64,000 nucleotides of DNA from Odiellus spinosus (Eukaryota; Arthropoda; Arachnida; Opiliones; Phalangiidae), in the NCBI GenBank assembly GCA_963920705.1, contig OY987237.1:5734601-5798600 (forward strand), in the 5' to 3' direction. How positions within the stretch are numbered: position 1 is the first letter of the stretch; each line of letters opens with the position of its first letter. The notes under the pieces are model-generated. The model was given only the letters and a program-made list of their open reading frames with translations, was not told the origin of the DNA and did no database searches. The position numbers were made by a program, and so were the translations under genes. Of the stretch, positions 55,944-64,000 are shown one piece after another.

Positions 55944-56639
55944 ATATAGTTAAGAAACGTATAGTTTTGGCAGAGATCGAAGAAGCATCGGATTTTAAAA
56001 ATAATAATATTCGAAAGTGTTTATGATACAGCGACTACTTTTTTATCTATCAAGTTGAACATTATGTTTTAATCCGCGTACGATTTCCCTTATTAGAACA
56101 ACTCTCCTTTAAAAAGAAGTATCGGTATATCATTATAAATTACGCTGTATGGTTGAAAAATGGAGCATCGAGACCTAACCGCGATCACTCATTCTTCCGC
56201 TTTATATCTCATATTTCAACTTGATTTGCAACAAGCTCAAACCCAAGCCCCTTTTATTTTAAGAAAACGATTAACAGATATATCAGGGATGCCTAGCATC
56301 ACAAGTACTTCCGGAAAATGCTGCAAATTTATTGTGAAGAAAATAGCGGATTATCGACTTTAAAAAGCGTGTAGAATTGTAGATGAAACATGGAAGCAGC
56401 TAGAAATTATTAGTAAACAAGAAATTAGAATCATATTACACATTTGTCTACAATAAGGGGACACGTGATATATCCCTTAAGTTTAGAATTTTTTAATTTT
56501 TGGACGACAAAGCTTTGGAATAAGATGACCCTATGGACCTTGACCGTCTCACGTTGGTCTCTCGCACACTATCAGTATTTACACAATAAGAATCGTATCT
56601 GATGTATCTCTCTGTAAAAATTATTCAAACTTTCGGTTT
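55944..56639. other. Spacer without recognisable gene
   Basis: A 67-codon frame (56160-56363) has no recognisable features. Confidence 0.4.
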
Positions 56640-57056
56640 GAGTTTATTAGGATTTAGACGCCAAACCTTTGGATAATATTTTTAAACATCAAACTTTGGA
56701 TAATATTTTTTAAACGTCAAACCTTTGGGTAATAGTTTTTGGACGCCAAACATTTCCAAAATATTTTTTTAGACGACAAACCTTTGGATAATAGTTTTTA
56801 GACGGCAAACCTTTGGATAATAGTTTTTAGACGTAAAAACCTTTGGATAATAGTTTTTAGACGTAAAAACCTTTGGATAATAGTTTTTAGACGTAAAAAC
56901 CTTTGGATAATAGTTTTTAGACGACTATTAAACCGTTGGTTAATAGTTTTTAGACGACAAACCTTTGGATAATAGTTTTTAGACGACAAACCTTTAGATA
57001 ATAGTTTTTAAACGACAAAACTTTGGATAATAGCTTTGATACGACAAATATTTGTG
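56640..57056. repeat. 29/30-bp minisatellite (CCTTTGGATAATAGTTTTTA)
   Basis: About 13-14 units of CCTTTGGATAATAGTTTTTA plus GACGACAAA or GACGTAAAAA, giving 29- or 30-bp units. The centre (56781-57000) is most regular and both edges are diverged. Related words (GACCAACGTTTGGAATAAT) recur near 57200. Confidence 0.9.
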
Positions 57057-58766
57057 TCAAGAATCGTGGCTGACGCATGCGTAACCTTTTCAAGTAATTT
57101 TTCTACACCCACTAAGACTTGAGTACACACTCTATCAATGATGTATCCAACCGCGAAAATAAATTAAACTATGGCTTATGGTTTTAATTTTTCGACGACC
57201 AACGTTTGGAATAATAAACGTGTTCTTTGAATGACCGTTTCACTTTGGTCTACGTATCGTTCCCGAAAATAATTCAAACTTGGGTTTAAAATTCAATAGA
57301 CTTTATGGCGTGAAATTAATTTTTAAAATCTTATTTCAACTACAAATATTCGACAAGAGTCATTCATTTACGAATGTATACCTAGTATAGCCTTCAAAAA
57401 TATATATGTGTTATTTGATAGGAGATTTAGTATCGCGCAATGAGGCTGCCTCTAAGTGGAGGATAAAAATATGCCCTTTTTAAATCAAACACGAAAAGGG
57501 CCGAGCCACGTATCTATCCGAGTATTATCTTGATCCTCTTTCTCGCTCTCTGGTCTCTTAGACACAATGTCCGCTCTGTCTCTCTCTCCGGGCATCGCCA
57601 ATGATAGTTTTCCTCTCATGCTCCACGCGCGATAGATTCGCCCTGCTGGCTTTATGAGATGCACTTCATCCGGACTTCCGGACATTGACGCTGCTTATGC
57701 CCTGTGACCGTTCCTACGTTTTAACGCCACGAGTCGGGTTCAAGGTTTTAAGGCTTCTTTACGTACAAAATGATACTTGTTTCCGTTATTTGGACGGAAA
57801 TACCTCAGTATATATGCACGGGAATTAATTACTATCGATAGGGAACGTGTAAGTTAGATAGGCATTCAAACATTTCAGCGCTCGTATTCCCTAAAGCTTT
57901 AAGATCTTCTTTAAGGTAACTCGCGTATCTTGTTTATTATTTTTTTTTTCGGGTATTTCTTTAAAAAGTGGCATGTAGCCGCGGATGCGGGATGGGCGGG
58001 GATAGAATGGTTGCTGGCGCCAGGAATCGCGTTAAAGTAAACGATGCAGTCTGTATCTACGTATACCGTGTTTCTTTCTAAGACCAAAAAAAAGCCCAGA
58101 GTCTTAGCGCCCTCCCCCTTTTTTTAGTTTCGAGGTTTCTGATCTTCGAACTTATGTCCTCTTTCAACTATTATCAAGCTAGGGATTTCTTTACTCTTAC
58201 AATCCTTTTCTTCATTTTATTTCTATTATTTTTTTTAAATTCTCGATTTTCTATGACATTTTCGTTTATCGTTGTTATTTCCGAGAATTATTATATTATT
58301 ATTACATCTATAGTGCGCTATAATCCTGGTCTGAACTTAATTTCCGGTTTTTACAGACTTTAAACCAATTTTTTTACGAGTGGTTGGCTCTTTAAAGTTC
58401 TTGAACGATAGAATTTGCATTCGCATTATAAACGTAAACTAAAATTAGTTTAAATATTTAAATAATGTTTGTTATAAAGGAACTGTGAAGCTATGAAATT
58501 TGCCTCAAATAGTTATATCTAAATCGGAATTAGAGAACTTGATTTTACTACGTTCAATTTTACAACAAAGCGCCAAGCGAGATTATAGAGAGCTATAATT
58601 TTGAAATATCTAAATGTAAATCCAATACTATAAATCAATATTCATGTTCAAGATGAGTTTGAACCGACTATTTTTTAATTTCTTTGGTTTAACATTACGT
58701 CTCAATCCGCCTAAGCTTTTTTCATTTCGAGAACGTTTATTGAACATATTCCATATACGCTATAGT
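57057..58766. other. Spacer; C+G-richer patch near 57.5 kb
   Basis: A 66-codon minus-strand frame at 57485-57685 lies in a C+G-richer patch and is highly charged, but no domain is recognised. A poly-T rich frame at 58154-58363 is chance. Confidence 0.35.
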
Positions 58767-59066
58767 CAAGAAGGATCAGACAAGGAGAGGAAAAGTGGGG
58801 ACGGCGCAGTTCCTACTGCGTCGGCCCAAACTCCCACTCTGGGAGAACGGGCGTAGAGATGTTTCGTGGTAAAATGTTGTCACGTGGGTAAAACGGATCC
58901 TTTATCAGCTTCGTAGAATCGTAGTAGCCAACGACGCTAGTGACCACGTGACAACAGTTTACCTCGAGAATTTCCTATCCCCCCTTTCCACCCGAGTGGG
59001 AGGTTGGCTCTTCTCTCTCTAACTCAACGAAGCCCTACTTTTCCTCTCCTTGTCTGATCCTTCTTG
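58767..59066. mobile_element. 300-bp CAAGAAGG element, 7-bp target duplication
   Basis: 58767-58796 and 59037-59066 are perfect inverted 30-bp ends beginning CAAGAAGGATCAGACAAGGA. Exact 7-bp duplication CTATAGT at 58760-58766 and 59067-59073. The interior is C+G-richer and carries further short inverted words (TTGTCACGTG and CACGTGACAA). No protein. Confidence 0.92.
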
Positions 59067-59555
59067 CTATAGTATAGTGATTCAAGGCAGGGTATATAAT
59101 GACATGTGTTTTGCGCTATGCAACGGTATTTGATACGCAAGGTTATCAATGTAGTTGGTTAGTTCTTTGTGAGAAAAAGGCATAGAAATATATTAAAGAT
59201 ATAAGTAATTTTACGAATAAAAATAACTTGAAATACAATTCTCATGGCTTCAATTAATTACCAAAAACCAAAATTGCGATGTATATTGTCAGGCAATTTA
59301 CTCAGCCACAATTTAGTTTTAAAATAAGTCATGAAAATGGTTATTTTTATTCGTATTAACTACCTATGGCCATGAAAGTCAACATTAAATCTAATATTTC
59401 ATTAATCTATGAAATTACAATTAATTGAAGGTAAATTATTGGCAGTAACTTTATCGTAAAACTTTAGAAATACATTTTGGTGTATTATTAGTAAAATATA
59501 TACTTTGATATTAAAACAGCAACCAAATTATGTTTAAAAGTAAACAAAACATTCT
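59067..59555. other. 3' flank of the first transporter gene
   Basis: A+T-rich, no gene. On the minus strand a second AATAAA lies about 205 bases after the stop (59346-59351), an alternative polyadenylation site to the one inside the coding end. Confidence 0.45.
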
Positions 59556-60533
59556 TCACACGCCTTTATTTAAAAACTTAAGGAACGGTAAATAATGACC
59601 GAATCCGTTTAAACCCGTTCCGATCAACACCAATACGGCGGAGGTGTATTGTAAAACCGGAGGAATTAGTCCGAAAAAAATCATGTCCCATATAAGGGAC
59701 AGCATCAAACTCAACCCGAGAGCTACAGCGGACACAACGCCCGCTTCCCCGTATCCAATCGCTTTCAGCATGGCCAGGGTACTCAAAAAACCCGTACTTG
59801 AAATTAACAATAAAATAATCGCCGTTATACCGCAAGGTGGGATTGAAATATTCCCGGAAATTATTATATAAGCTGCTGAAATTAATAAACCAATCAAGCG
59901 GCTCGCTAAAATCGCTTGGTTATGATTAAAAGAGCTTATCTTCTTGCTTAAAATGTAATATCCCGCGATGAAAAAGGAAGAGCACAGTCCAAAAATAAGT
60001 CCCATAAATAGATCCGTGTTTCCGGATATTTTGATGCTGGACTCCTTCAAAAAAGCGGTCAGTACGACTCCAGAGACGGTGAAAGATAACGCGATTACTT
60101 TCAGAACGGTCAAAGATTCTTTCAAAACGATTCGTGCCAAAACCATGGCCAGAAACGGTCCTAAAGATATCACGATGGAGGCCAACGACGCTGGTACTTT
60201 GGCCAATGTAAGATAGTAGAAAATTCTACCCATGGAACTGAAAATACTCCACAAAATCAAGAATACCACTCTTTTTTTTTTCGACGTTTCGGTTCCATGT
60301 TCTCGATTCGTTTCTGATTGCGGTACGTTTGTACTTAGCGTCAGTAAGACGGTACACGTGACTATCGTGGTGCTGTTGGAGTAACCTTCCGCGGTTACTG
60401 CCTGAAACCAGGGATACGCTCGAAACTGAAGCGCTGATAACGTCGATATAAGAGTGCACAAAAATGCCCACACCATCGATTTCATACGGGGCGATAATTG
60501 AAAGTTGCGAATGTTTTTGATAACGTTTCCCAT
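59556..60533 (-). CDS. SLC35G/EamA-type membrane transporter, paralogue 1
   Basis: A 325-residue intronless gene for a polytopic membrane protein of the drug/metabolite transporter superfamily, closest in style to SLC35G (two EamA repeats). About ten hydrophobic segments lie near residues 20-40, 52-70, 88-112, 114-136, 141-162, 174-196, 205-227, 234-256, 263-289 and 291-310; the EamA halves are about 22-162 and 174-310. Family-like signatures are PASL at the start of segment 4, LKES after it (137-140), YGEAG (261-265) and IWDMIFFGL (281-289). The start ATG has AAG before it and G after it, a good context. Its neighbour at 61512-62489 aligns without gaps from residue 114 to the end with 88 of 212 identical (about 42%, counted by eye). 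In the family substrates are small solutes or nucleotide-sugar-like compounds; the substrate here is unknown. AATAAA is formed by the Asn-Lys codons just before the stop. Confidence 0.93.
   Translation of the reverse strand: MGNVIKNIRNFQLSPRMKSMVWAFLCTLISTLSALQFRAYPWFQAVTAEGYSNSTTIVTCTVLLTLSTNVPQSETNREHGTETSKKKRVVFLILWSIFSSMGRIFYYLTLAKVPASLASIVISLGPFLAMVLARIVLKESLTVLKVIALSFTVSGVVLTAFLKESSIKISGNTDLFMGLIFGLCSSFFIAGYYILSKKISSFNHNQAILASRLIGLLISAAYIIISGNISIPPCGITAIILLLISSTGFLSTLAMLKAIGYGEAGVVSAVALGLSLMLSLIWDMIFFGLIPPVLQYTSAVLVLIGTGLNGFGHYLPFLKFLNKGV
59565..59570 (-). terminator. AATAAA inside the coding end of paralogue 1
   Basis: Codons 322-323 (AAT AAA, Asn-Lys) spell a polyadenylation hexamer 6 bases before the stop codon. 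The same occurs in paralogue 2. Whether it is used is not known. Confidence 0.35.
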
Positions 60534-61511
60534 CTTGGTGTTGTTTGAGTATACTGAAATCTAAGCCGACTAGAATTAACACTCCGCTATGCGACGATAT
60601 TAGGTGGAAAGAACGTATTATAACGTTGTATAGTAAAATTATAGCCGAGTCACTCTCTAAGGATAAAAATATTGGTCGGAAAATGTTTTTTAATACAGGC
60701 GGTTTGTACGTGATATAATTCCGCAATGGGGATATTAAAGGGAAAAAGTAAACCATCAAGGTTTATAAAAACCTTTAGAAATCAAATTAATAGAGAGTTG
60801 GAAGAGTCAATTAATGTTAAATATTTATCAACCTTATCGAAAACTTAAGTAAAATTTAATTTAAAAATGAAACTGACTCGACAAAGCTCCTAACGAATAG
60901 ATAAAATACCCACGCTTTAGATTATTGGAAACTCGAAAAACATTTGAAAAAAGTCTCCATCGCGATGAGCCTATGCACGTACCGTATGGCTGGTAAAAAT
61001 TCAAGGATGTTTTCGTTTATCGCTTCTCAGCCATTGGCGGATTGAAATCTATTAGATTTATTACCAATTGTTAGACAATTCTTACGAAGATATGGACTCG
61101 GTTTTTGCTATTCATCTCGTTTACCGGGATTTTCACTTTCCCCTAACATTACTTTATTGAGACAAATATTTTGAACAAATTGTTATAAAACAGCGGTATT
61201 TCGTGGTAACAGATGGTTTATATATTAGAAATAATAAGCCTCAACTAACGTCGACATAATTTATATGAAAATATGAAAATTATTGGGTATGGCATTTTTA
61301 AACAGCGAGTATGATACTCAACATTCTACCGTCTACGAAACATGCAACCAAATCATTACGACCAATTAAAATATTAGGTTTAATGCTCTAAACTTAACGT
61401 AATTTTGGAAATTGGAAAATTAAGCGATATTTTTTACGGCGTAATTCTCCATCTCACTGTAATTTACCGATATTCGCAATTTGAATTTGGACAGACAATT
61501 AGCAATTCGTT
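60534..61511. other. Intergenic region between the two transporter genes
   Basis: 978 bp, the promoter side of paralogue 1 and the 3' side of paralogue 2. No clear TATA box, repeat or second gene was picked out. A minus-strand frame at 60226-60759 overlaps the 5' part of paralogue 1 in another frame and is a shadow. Confidence 0.45.
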
Positions 61512-62489
61512 TTAAAAGCTTTTATTTAGAATTGGTAAGGATGGAAGATGCGTACAGAAACCGTTAAATAATATCCCCGTGACAACGAAACCGGACGCGA
61601 TACACTGCAAAAGGTTAGGTCTAAGCCCAAACAAAATCATATCCCAAATAAACGCGAATATTACGCCTGATCCCAATATCATAGCCGATGCGGAACCTGC
61701 TTCCCCGTACTCGCAAGATTTGAAAATGCAGTAAACTGCGCCTATAACTTGCGTCGAAGCCAGCAACAGAATTATAGCCGGTACGCCGCAGTGAGGAATG
61801 ATCAACTCGCCAGCAATAAGAGCGTAGATCAGGGAAATTAGGAATCCAGTCAAACCATTAAAGAATAACATTTCCATCGGGTTCACCGAGATAAGTTGTT
61901 TAATGAATAAATAACTTATAGCGTACATTAACGCGCTCGCGACTCCAAAAATAATGCCGGTAATCATATCGGAGGTGACTATGGTGTCCATCTTAGAGCT
62001 GTCCAAAAATGACCTCATAACCACGCCAGTCGCGGTGAGGGCGAAAGCGATCAGTTTGACAATCGTTAAAGACTCCTTCAGTAAAATCCGCGTCAAAATC
62101 AAAGTAACGAACGGCGTCAAACACAAAACCGTCGCTGTCAATGAGGCTGGTATTTTTCCCAAACATAGATGATAGAAAATGGTTGACACTGTGCCCGACA
62201 ACGCTCTCCCCAATAATAATAACAAGCGTCTTTTCGTACTCATCGGGGATGGTTTCCGGTTCCTATTTGATCCGCTTCTGCCGGTTAAAATCCATCCTAT
62301 TAACGAAAAGACGATACTAGTGTAGAAACCGTAGACCGTCACCGTGATTGGTCGAAACCACGGGTACAAACGAAACTGTAAGGCCGTGAGAGTCGAAATC
62401 AGGCTAGACCCCAAGGCCCAGGCGAAAGATTTGAAATGGTTGGAATTTATGAATCGCCTCGGTGATGCGATCTGGATTTCGATCTCCAT
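61512..62489 (-). CDS. SLC35G/EamA-type membrane transporter, paralogue 2
   Basis: A 325-residue intronless paralogue of the gene at 59556-60533, same strand. The open frame extends upstream to 62528, but that extra part begins with TTG codons; the first ATG is at 62487-62489 in context GGT-ATG-G and gives MEIEIQIASPRR and a length equal to paralogue 1. There are two EamA halves, about 22-162 and 174-310, with ten hydrophobic segments. Shared landmarks at identical positions are PASL (114), LLKES (136-140), IPHCG (231-235), YGEAG (261-265), IWDMILFGL (281-289) and LNK at the C-terminus. The N-terminal loop region differs by a two-residue gap. Likely a multipass transporter in the plasma membrane or an internal membrane; substrate unknown. 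The pair reflects an old tandem duplication. A TTG start or an upstream exon cannot be excluded. Confidence 0.92.
   Translation of the reverse strand: MEIEIQIASPRRFINSNHFKSFAWALGSSLISTLTALQFRLYPWFRPITVTVYGFYTSIVFSLIGWILTGRSGSNRNRKPSPMSTKRRLLLLLGRALSGTVSTIFYHLCLGKIPASLTATVLCLTPFVTLILTRILLKESLTIVKLIAFALTATGVVMRSFLDSSKMDTIVTSDMITGIIFGVASALMYAISYLFIKQLISVNPMEMLFFNGLTGFLISLIYALIAGELIIPHCGVPAIILLLASTQVIGAVYCIFKSCEYGEAGSASAMILGSGVIFAFIWDMILFGLRPNLLQCIASGFVVTGILFNGFCTHLPSLPILNKSF
61521..61526 (-). terminator. AATAAA inside the coding end of paralogue 2
   Basis: AAT AAA codons for Asn322-Lys323 lie 6 bases before the TAA stop, the same relative place as in paralogue 1. The next AATAAA noticed on this strand is about 360 bases downstream (near 61151). 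Confidence 0.35.
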
Positions 62490-62926
62490 ACCGTTCAGTA
62501 GTACGCTCGTTATCAACTTTGACAACAATATTACGTTATATTTTCAAAAAAGAACGCTACACATATACAGTCTGCGCGTGTATATAGAACTACACCAACT
62601 AAATGGCTTGTTTTTCAAAATACTATAATCAAGGACATCGAAAATTTCGTGGCAATAATATTTCATCAAATAAAAGCTTTTTTACGTAATATAAGCGTAC
62701 CTACTATACCATGGGATTAACACAAGAAAATATTCCCGTCTCTACGTATTATTTCTCAATATTTAAAGTGATACTATACCTACCACTAGTATTCTCAAGA
62801 GATTATATTTTTTGGCTTTTCGTGCTATAAAGGAGGTTTTTTTTGTTTGAAAAAATATTAGATGGCGTTGAAACTCATTACTTAAAAAATATGTTTCCAT
62901 TTTGTTTCGTTAAACAAAAGTAGAAA
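62490..62926. other. Upstream region of paralogue 2
   Basis: The first ~140 bases carry an open frame in the coding direction's upstream extension without ATG. Beyond that it is A+T-rich with no recognised promoter element. Confidence 0.4.
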
Positions 62927-63263
62927 CAGAAGCCGATGAAACCCTCCTTTGAAGTCTATTACTCCCGGGTCTTGTCTACCCGTCTCTGTATGGGTTAGTT
63001 TCAAAAAGCGCGATTCATACGTCTCCTAACGGTAGATATTTTCGGAGCGGGAGTTCGTCCAGCGAATATCTCTAACAGCCTTGGAGTTCATCAAAAAGAC
63101 GTCGTCGTTTGTGGAGAGAGAGAATTTCCAATTTTCCGTAGACAGGGGGTATGAAGTAGGACCCTTCCGATCTCGTAAAATCGTGAATTTTACCCATACA
63201 GAGAGGCGCGCTATATGGAACATTAGAGTAGTAGACTTCAAAGGAGGGTTTCATCGGCTTCTG
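62927..63263 (+). mobile_element. 337-bp CAGAAGCC element, copy 4
   Basis: Same 337-bp length and orientation as copies 1 and 3, with several substitutions (GATCTCGTAAAATCG for AACTCGTAAAATTGG). Exact 7-bp duplication GTAGAAA at 62920-62926 and 63264-63270. Confidence 0.92.
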
Positions 63264-64000
63264 GTAGAAAGTATAGGGAGTAAAACACCTTCAATATGAC
63301 GTCAATAAGCCAAATTATTTATTTTTACCGTTTCCCGTAACCCAATTAAAACTTTTATTTCCCGAAACCGCGATTTTCTAACGGTGGTGATTATTCCACA
63401 TAAACTACCCAAAAATTCGTTTATTTCACGAAAATTAAATGAGTTTTAAATTAACCCTCGATTACCCCTTAAAAACGTATACACTTCCATAAGTAGTTTA
63501 AAACTTTTAATATTCTTTTGATATTTCAAATTCTACACGTTTGGATTAGCAAGATTTTAAGAAACTTCAAAAATATGTACAAATTCAAATTGATGCGTAG
63601 AAAGACTGTAAAAGCTGGTTACACGCTGTTTCATGAAAGAAAACAAACGTATCACGTGGCAAAAGCCGCGAGTTTAATACTCCAGTGATTATTGATTATA
63701 ATTTTATTATTATTATTTTTTTTTTTTTTGATAATTGATTACATATGTAAATATATATTTAATCGGAAATTTTGCTCGAATCAAATTTGATTATGACAAG
63801 ATATATGTGCGAAAATTACTTAAATAGTCCTGGTCGATTTGCCGGAAATGGGCCCTTGTCTCATAGCCGCGCCGCCATCTTTTTGTAGTAACAGGTTGCC
63901 AGACTATTTCTAATTTTATTTCCCACAAACCAAATTCAAGTTGTTAGTCCAACGCTTCCTATATGATAAAGTATAGGAGGCGTTGGTTAGTCTGTAGCTA
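63264..64000. other. Spacer to window end
   Basis: No gene. A poly-T run at about 63715. ACAGGTTGCCAGACTATTTC near 63890 recalls the CAGGGTGACCAGACTTCC ends and may be the start of another element continuing past the window. Confidence 0.4.
63949..63986. repeat. 38-bp palindrome flanked by TTAGT
   Basis: CCAACGCTTCCTATA pairs with TATAGGAGGCGTTGG (14 of 15) around an 8-base loop. TTAGT directly abuts both ends (63944-63948 and 63987-63991), which could be a target duplication of a tiny element or chance. Confidence 0.5.

Noticed and set aside
60226..60759. 177-codon minus-strand frame overlapping the first transporter
   Set aside because: It lies in a different frame over the start of a well-supported EamA gene and has no domain of its own; a shadow frame.
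59556..62489. Meaning in the exact 978-bp spacing between the two 978-bp transporter genes
   Set aside because: The intergenic DNA shows no similarity to the genes; the equality is most likely coincidence.
62490..62528. N-terminal extension of paralogue 2 by 13 residues
   Set aside because: It begins with TTG codons; the ATG at 62487-62489 gives the same length as paralogue 1.

Overview
This is an A+T-rich (roughly two-thirds A+T) piece of animal nuclear DNA, most likely from an arthropod. The TTAGG-type telomere-like run at 6608-6644 and the arthropod-style initiator TCATTT downstream of TATA boxes (13517, 15496, 24473) point that way; the species cannot be read from the sequence. It is almost entirely repeats. 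Only two protein genes are convincing: tandem intronless paralogues of the SLC35G/EamA (drug/metabolite transporter) type on the minus strand at 59556-60533 and 61512-62489, each 325 residues.

Layout. 1-12.2 kb: nested inverted-repeat elements, a 30/32-bp minisatellite (5105-5703), two inverted blocks of TTCGCCCAA-type motifs around the TTAGG run, and a TTAA-bounded element (8324-9173) holding a second element (8538-8958). 12.3-28.3 kb: a composite of segmentally duplicated units. Units A and B each begin with a 24-bp perfect palindrome and carry a TTC microsatellite; A also carries a complete small transcription unit (TATA box, initiator, 64-codon ORF, AATAAA). A+B is duplicated in tandem, the second B is split by a 3.64-kb insertion, and a C unit plus part of A is duplicated again with a 4,381-bp period. 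C ends in a foldback element with ~350-bp arms. 30.35-41.4 kb: an ~11-kb satellite of 178-bp monomers in 7-monomer (1,246/1,247-bp) higher-order repeats, with diverged 172-bp monomers at both edges: a candidate (peri)centromeric satellite. 41.4-59 kb: dispersed short inverted-repeat elements and minisatellites. 59.5-62.5 kb: the two transporter genes. 62.9-64 kb: another 337-bp element and a short palindrome.

Three non-autonomous DNA-element classes can be separated by their ends. (1) TTAA-bounded elements starting TTAAAGG. (2) Elements with hAT-like CAGGG termini whose interiors carry CCTATA/CCTAAA motifs in the same direction at both ends. (3) Elements starting CAGAAG, CAAGAAT or CAAGAAG, about 300-337 bp, flanked by 7-bp target duplications that can be read directly at six of seven copies. 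No transposase or reverse transcriptase gene is visible, so all of them must depend on enzymes encoded elsewhere. Most open frames elsewhere in the window are chance or repeat-derived. All coordinates, repeat counts and identities were made by eye.
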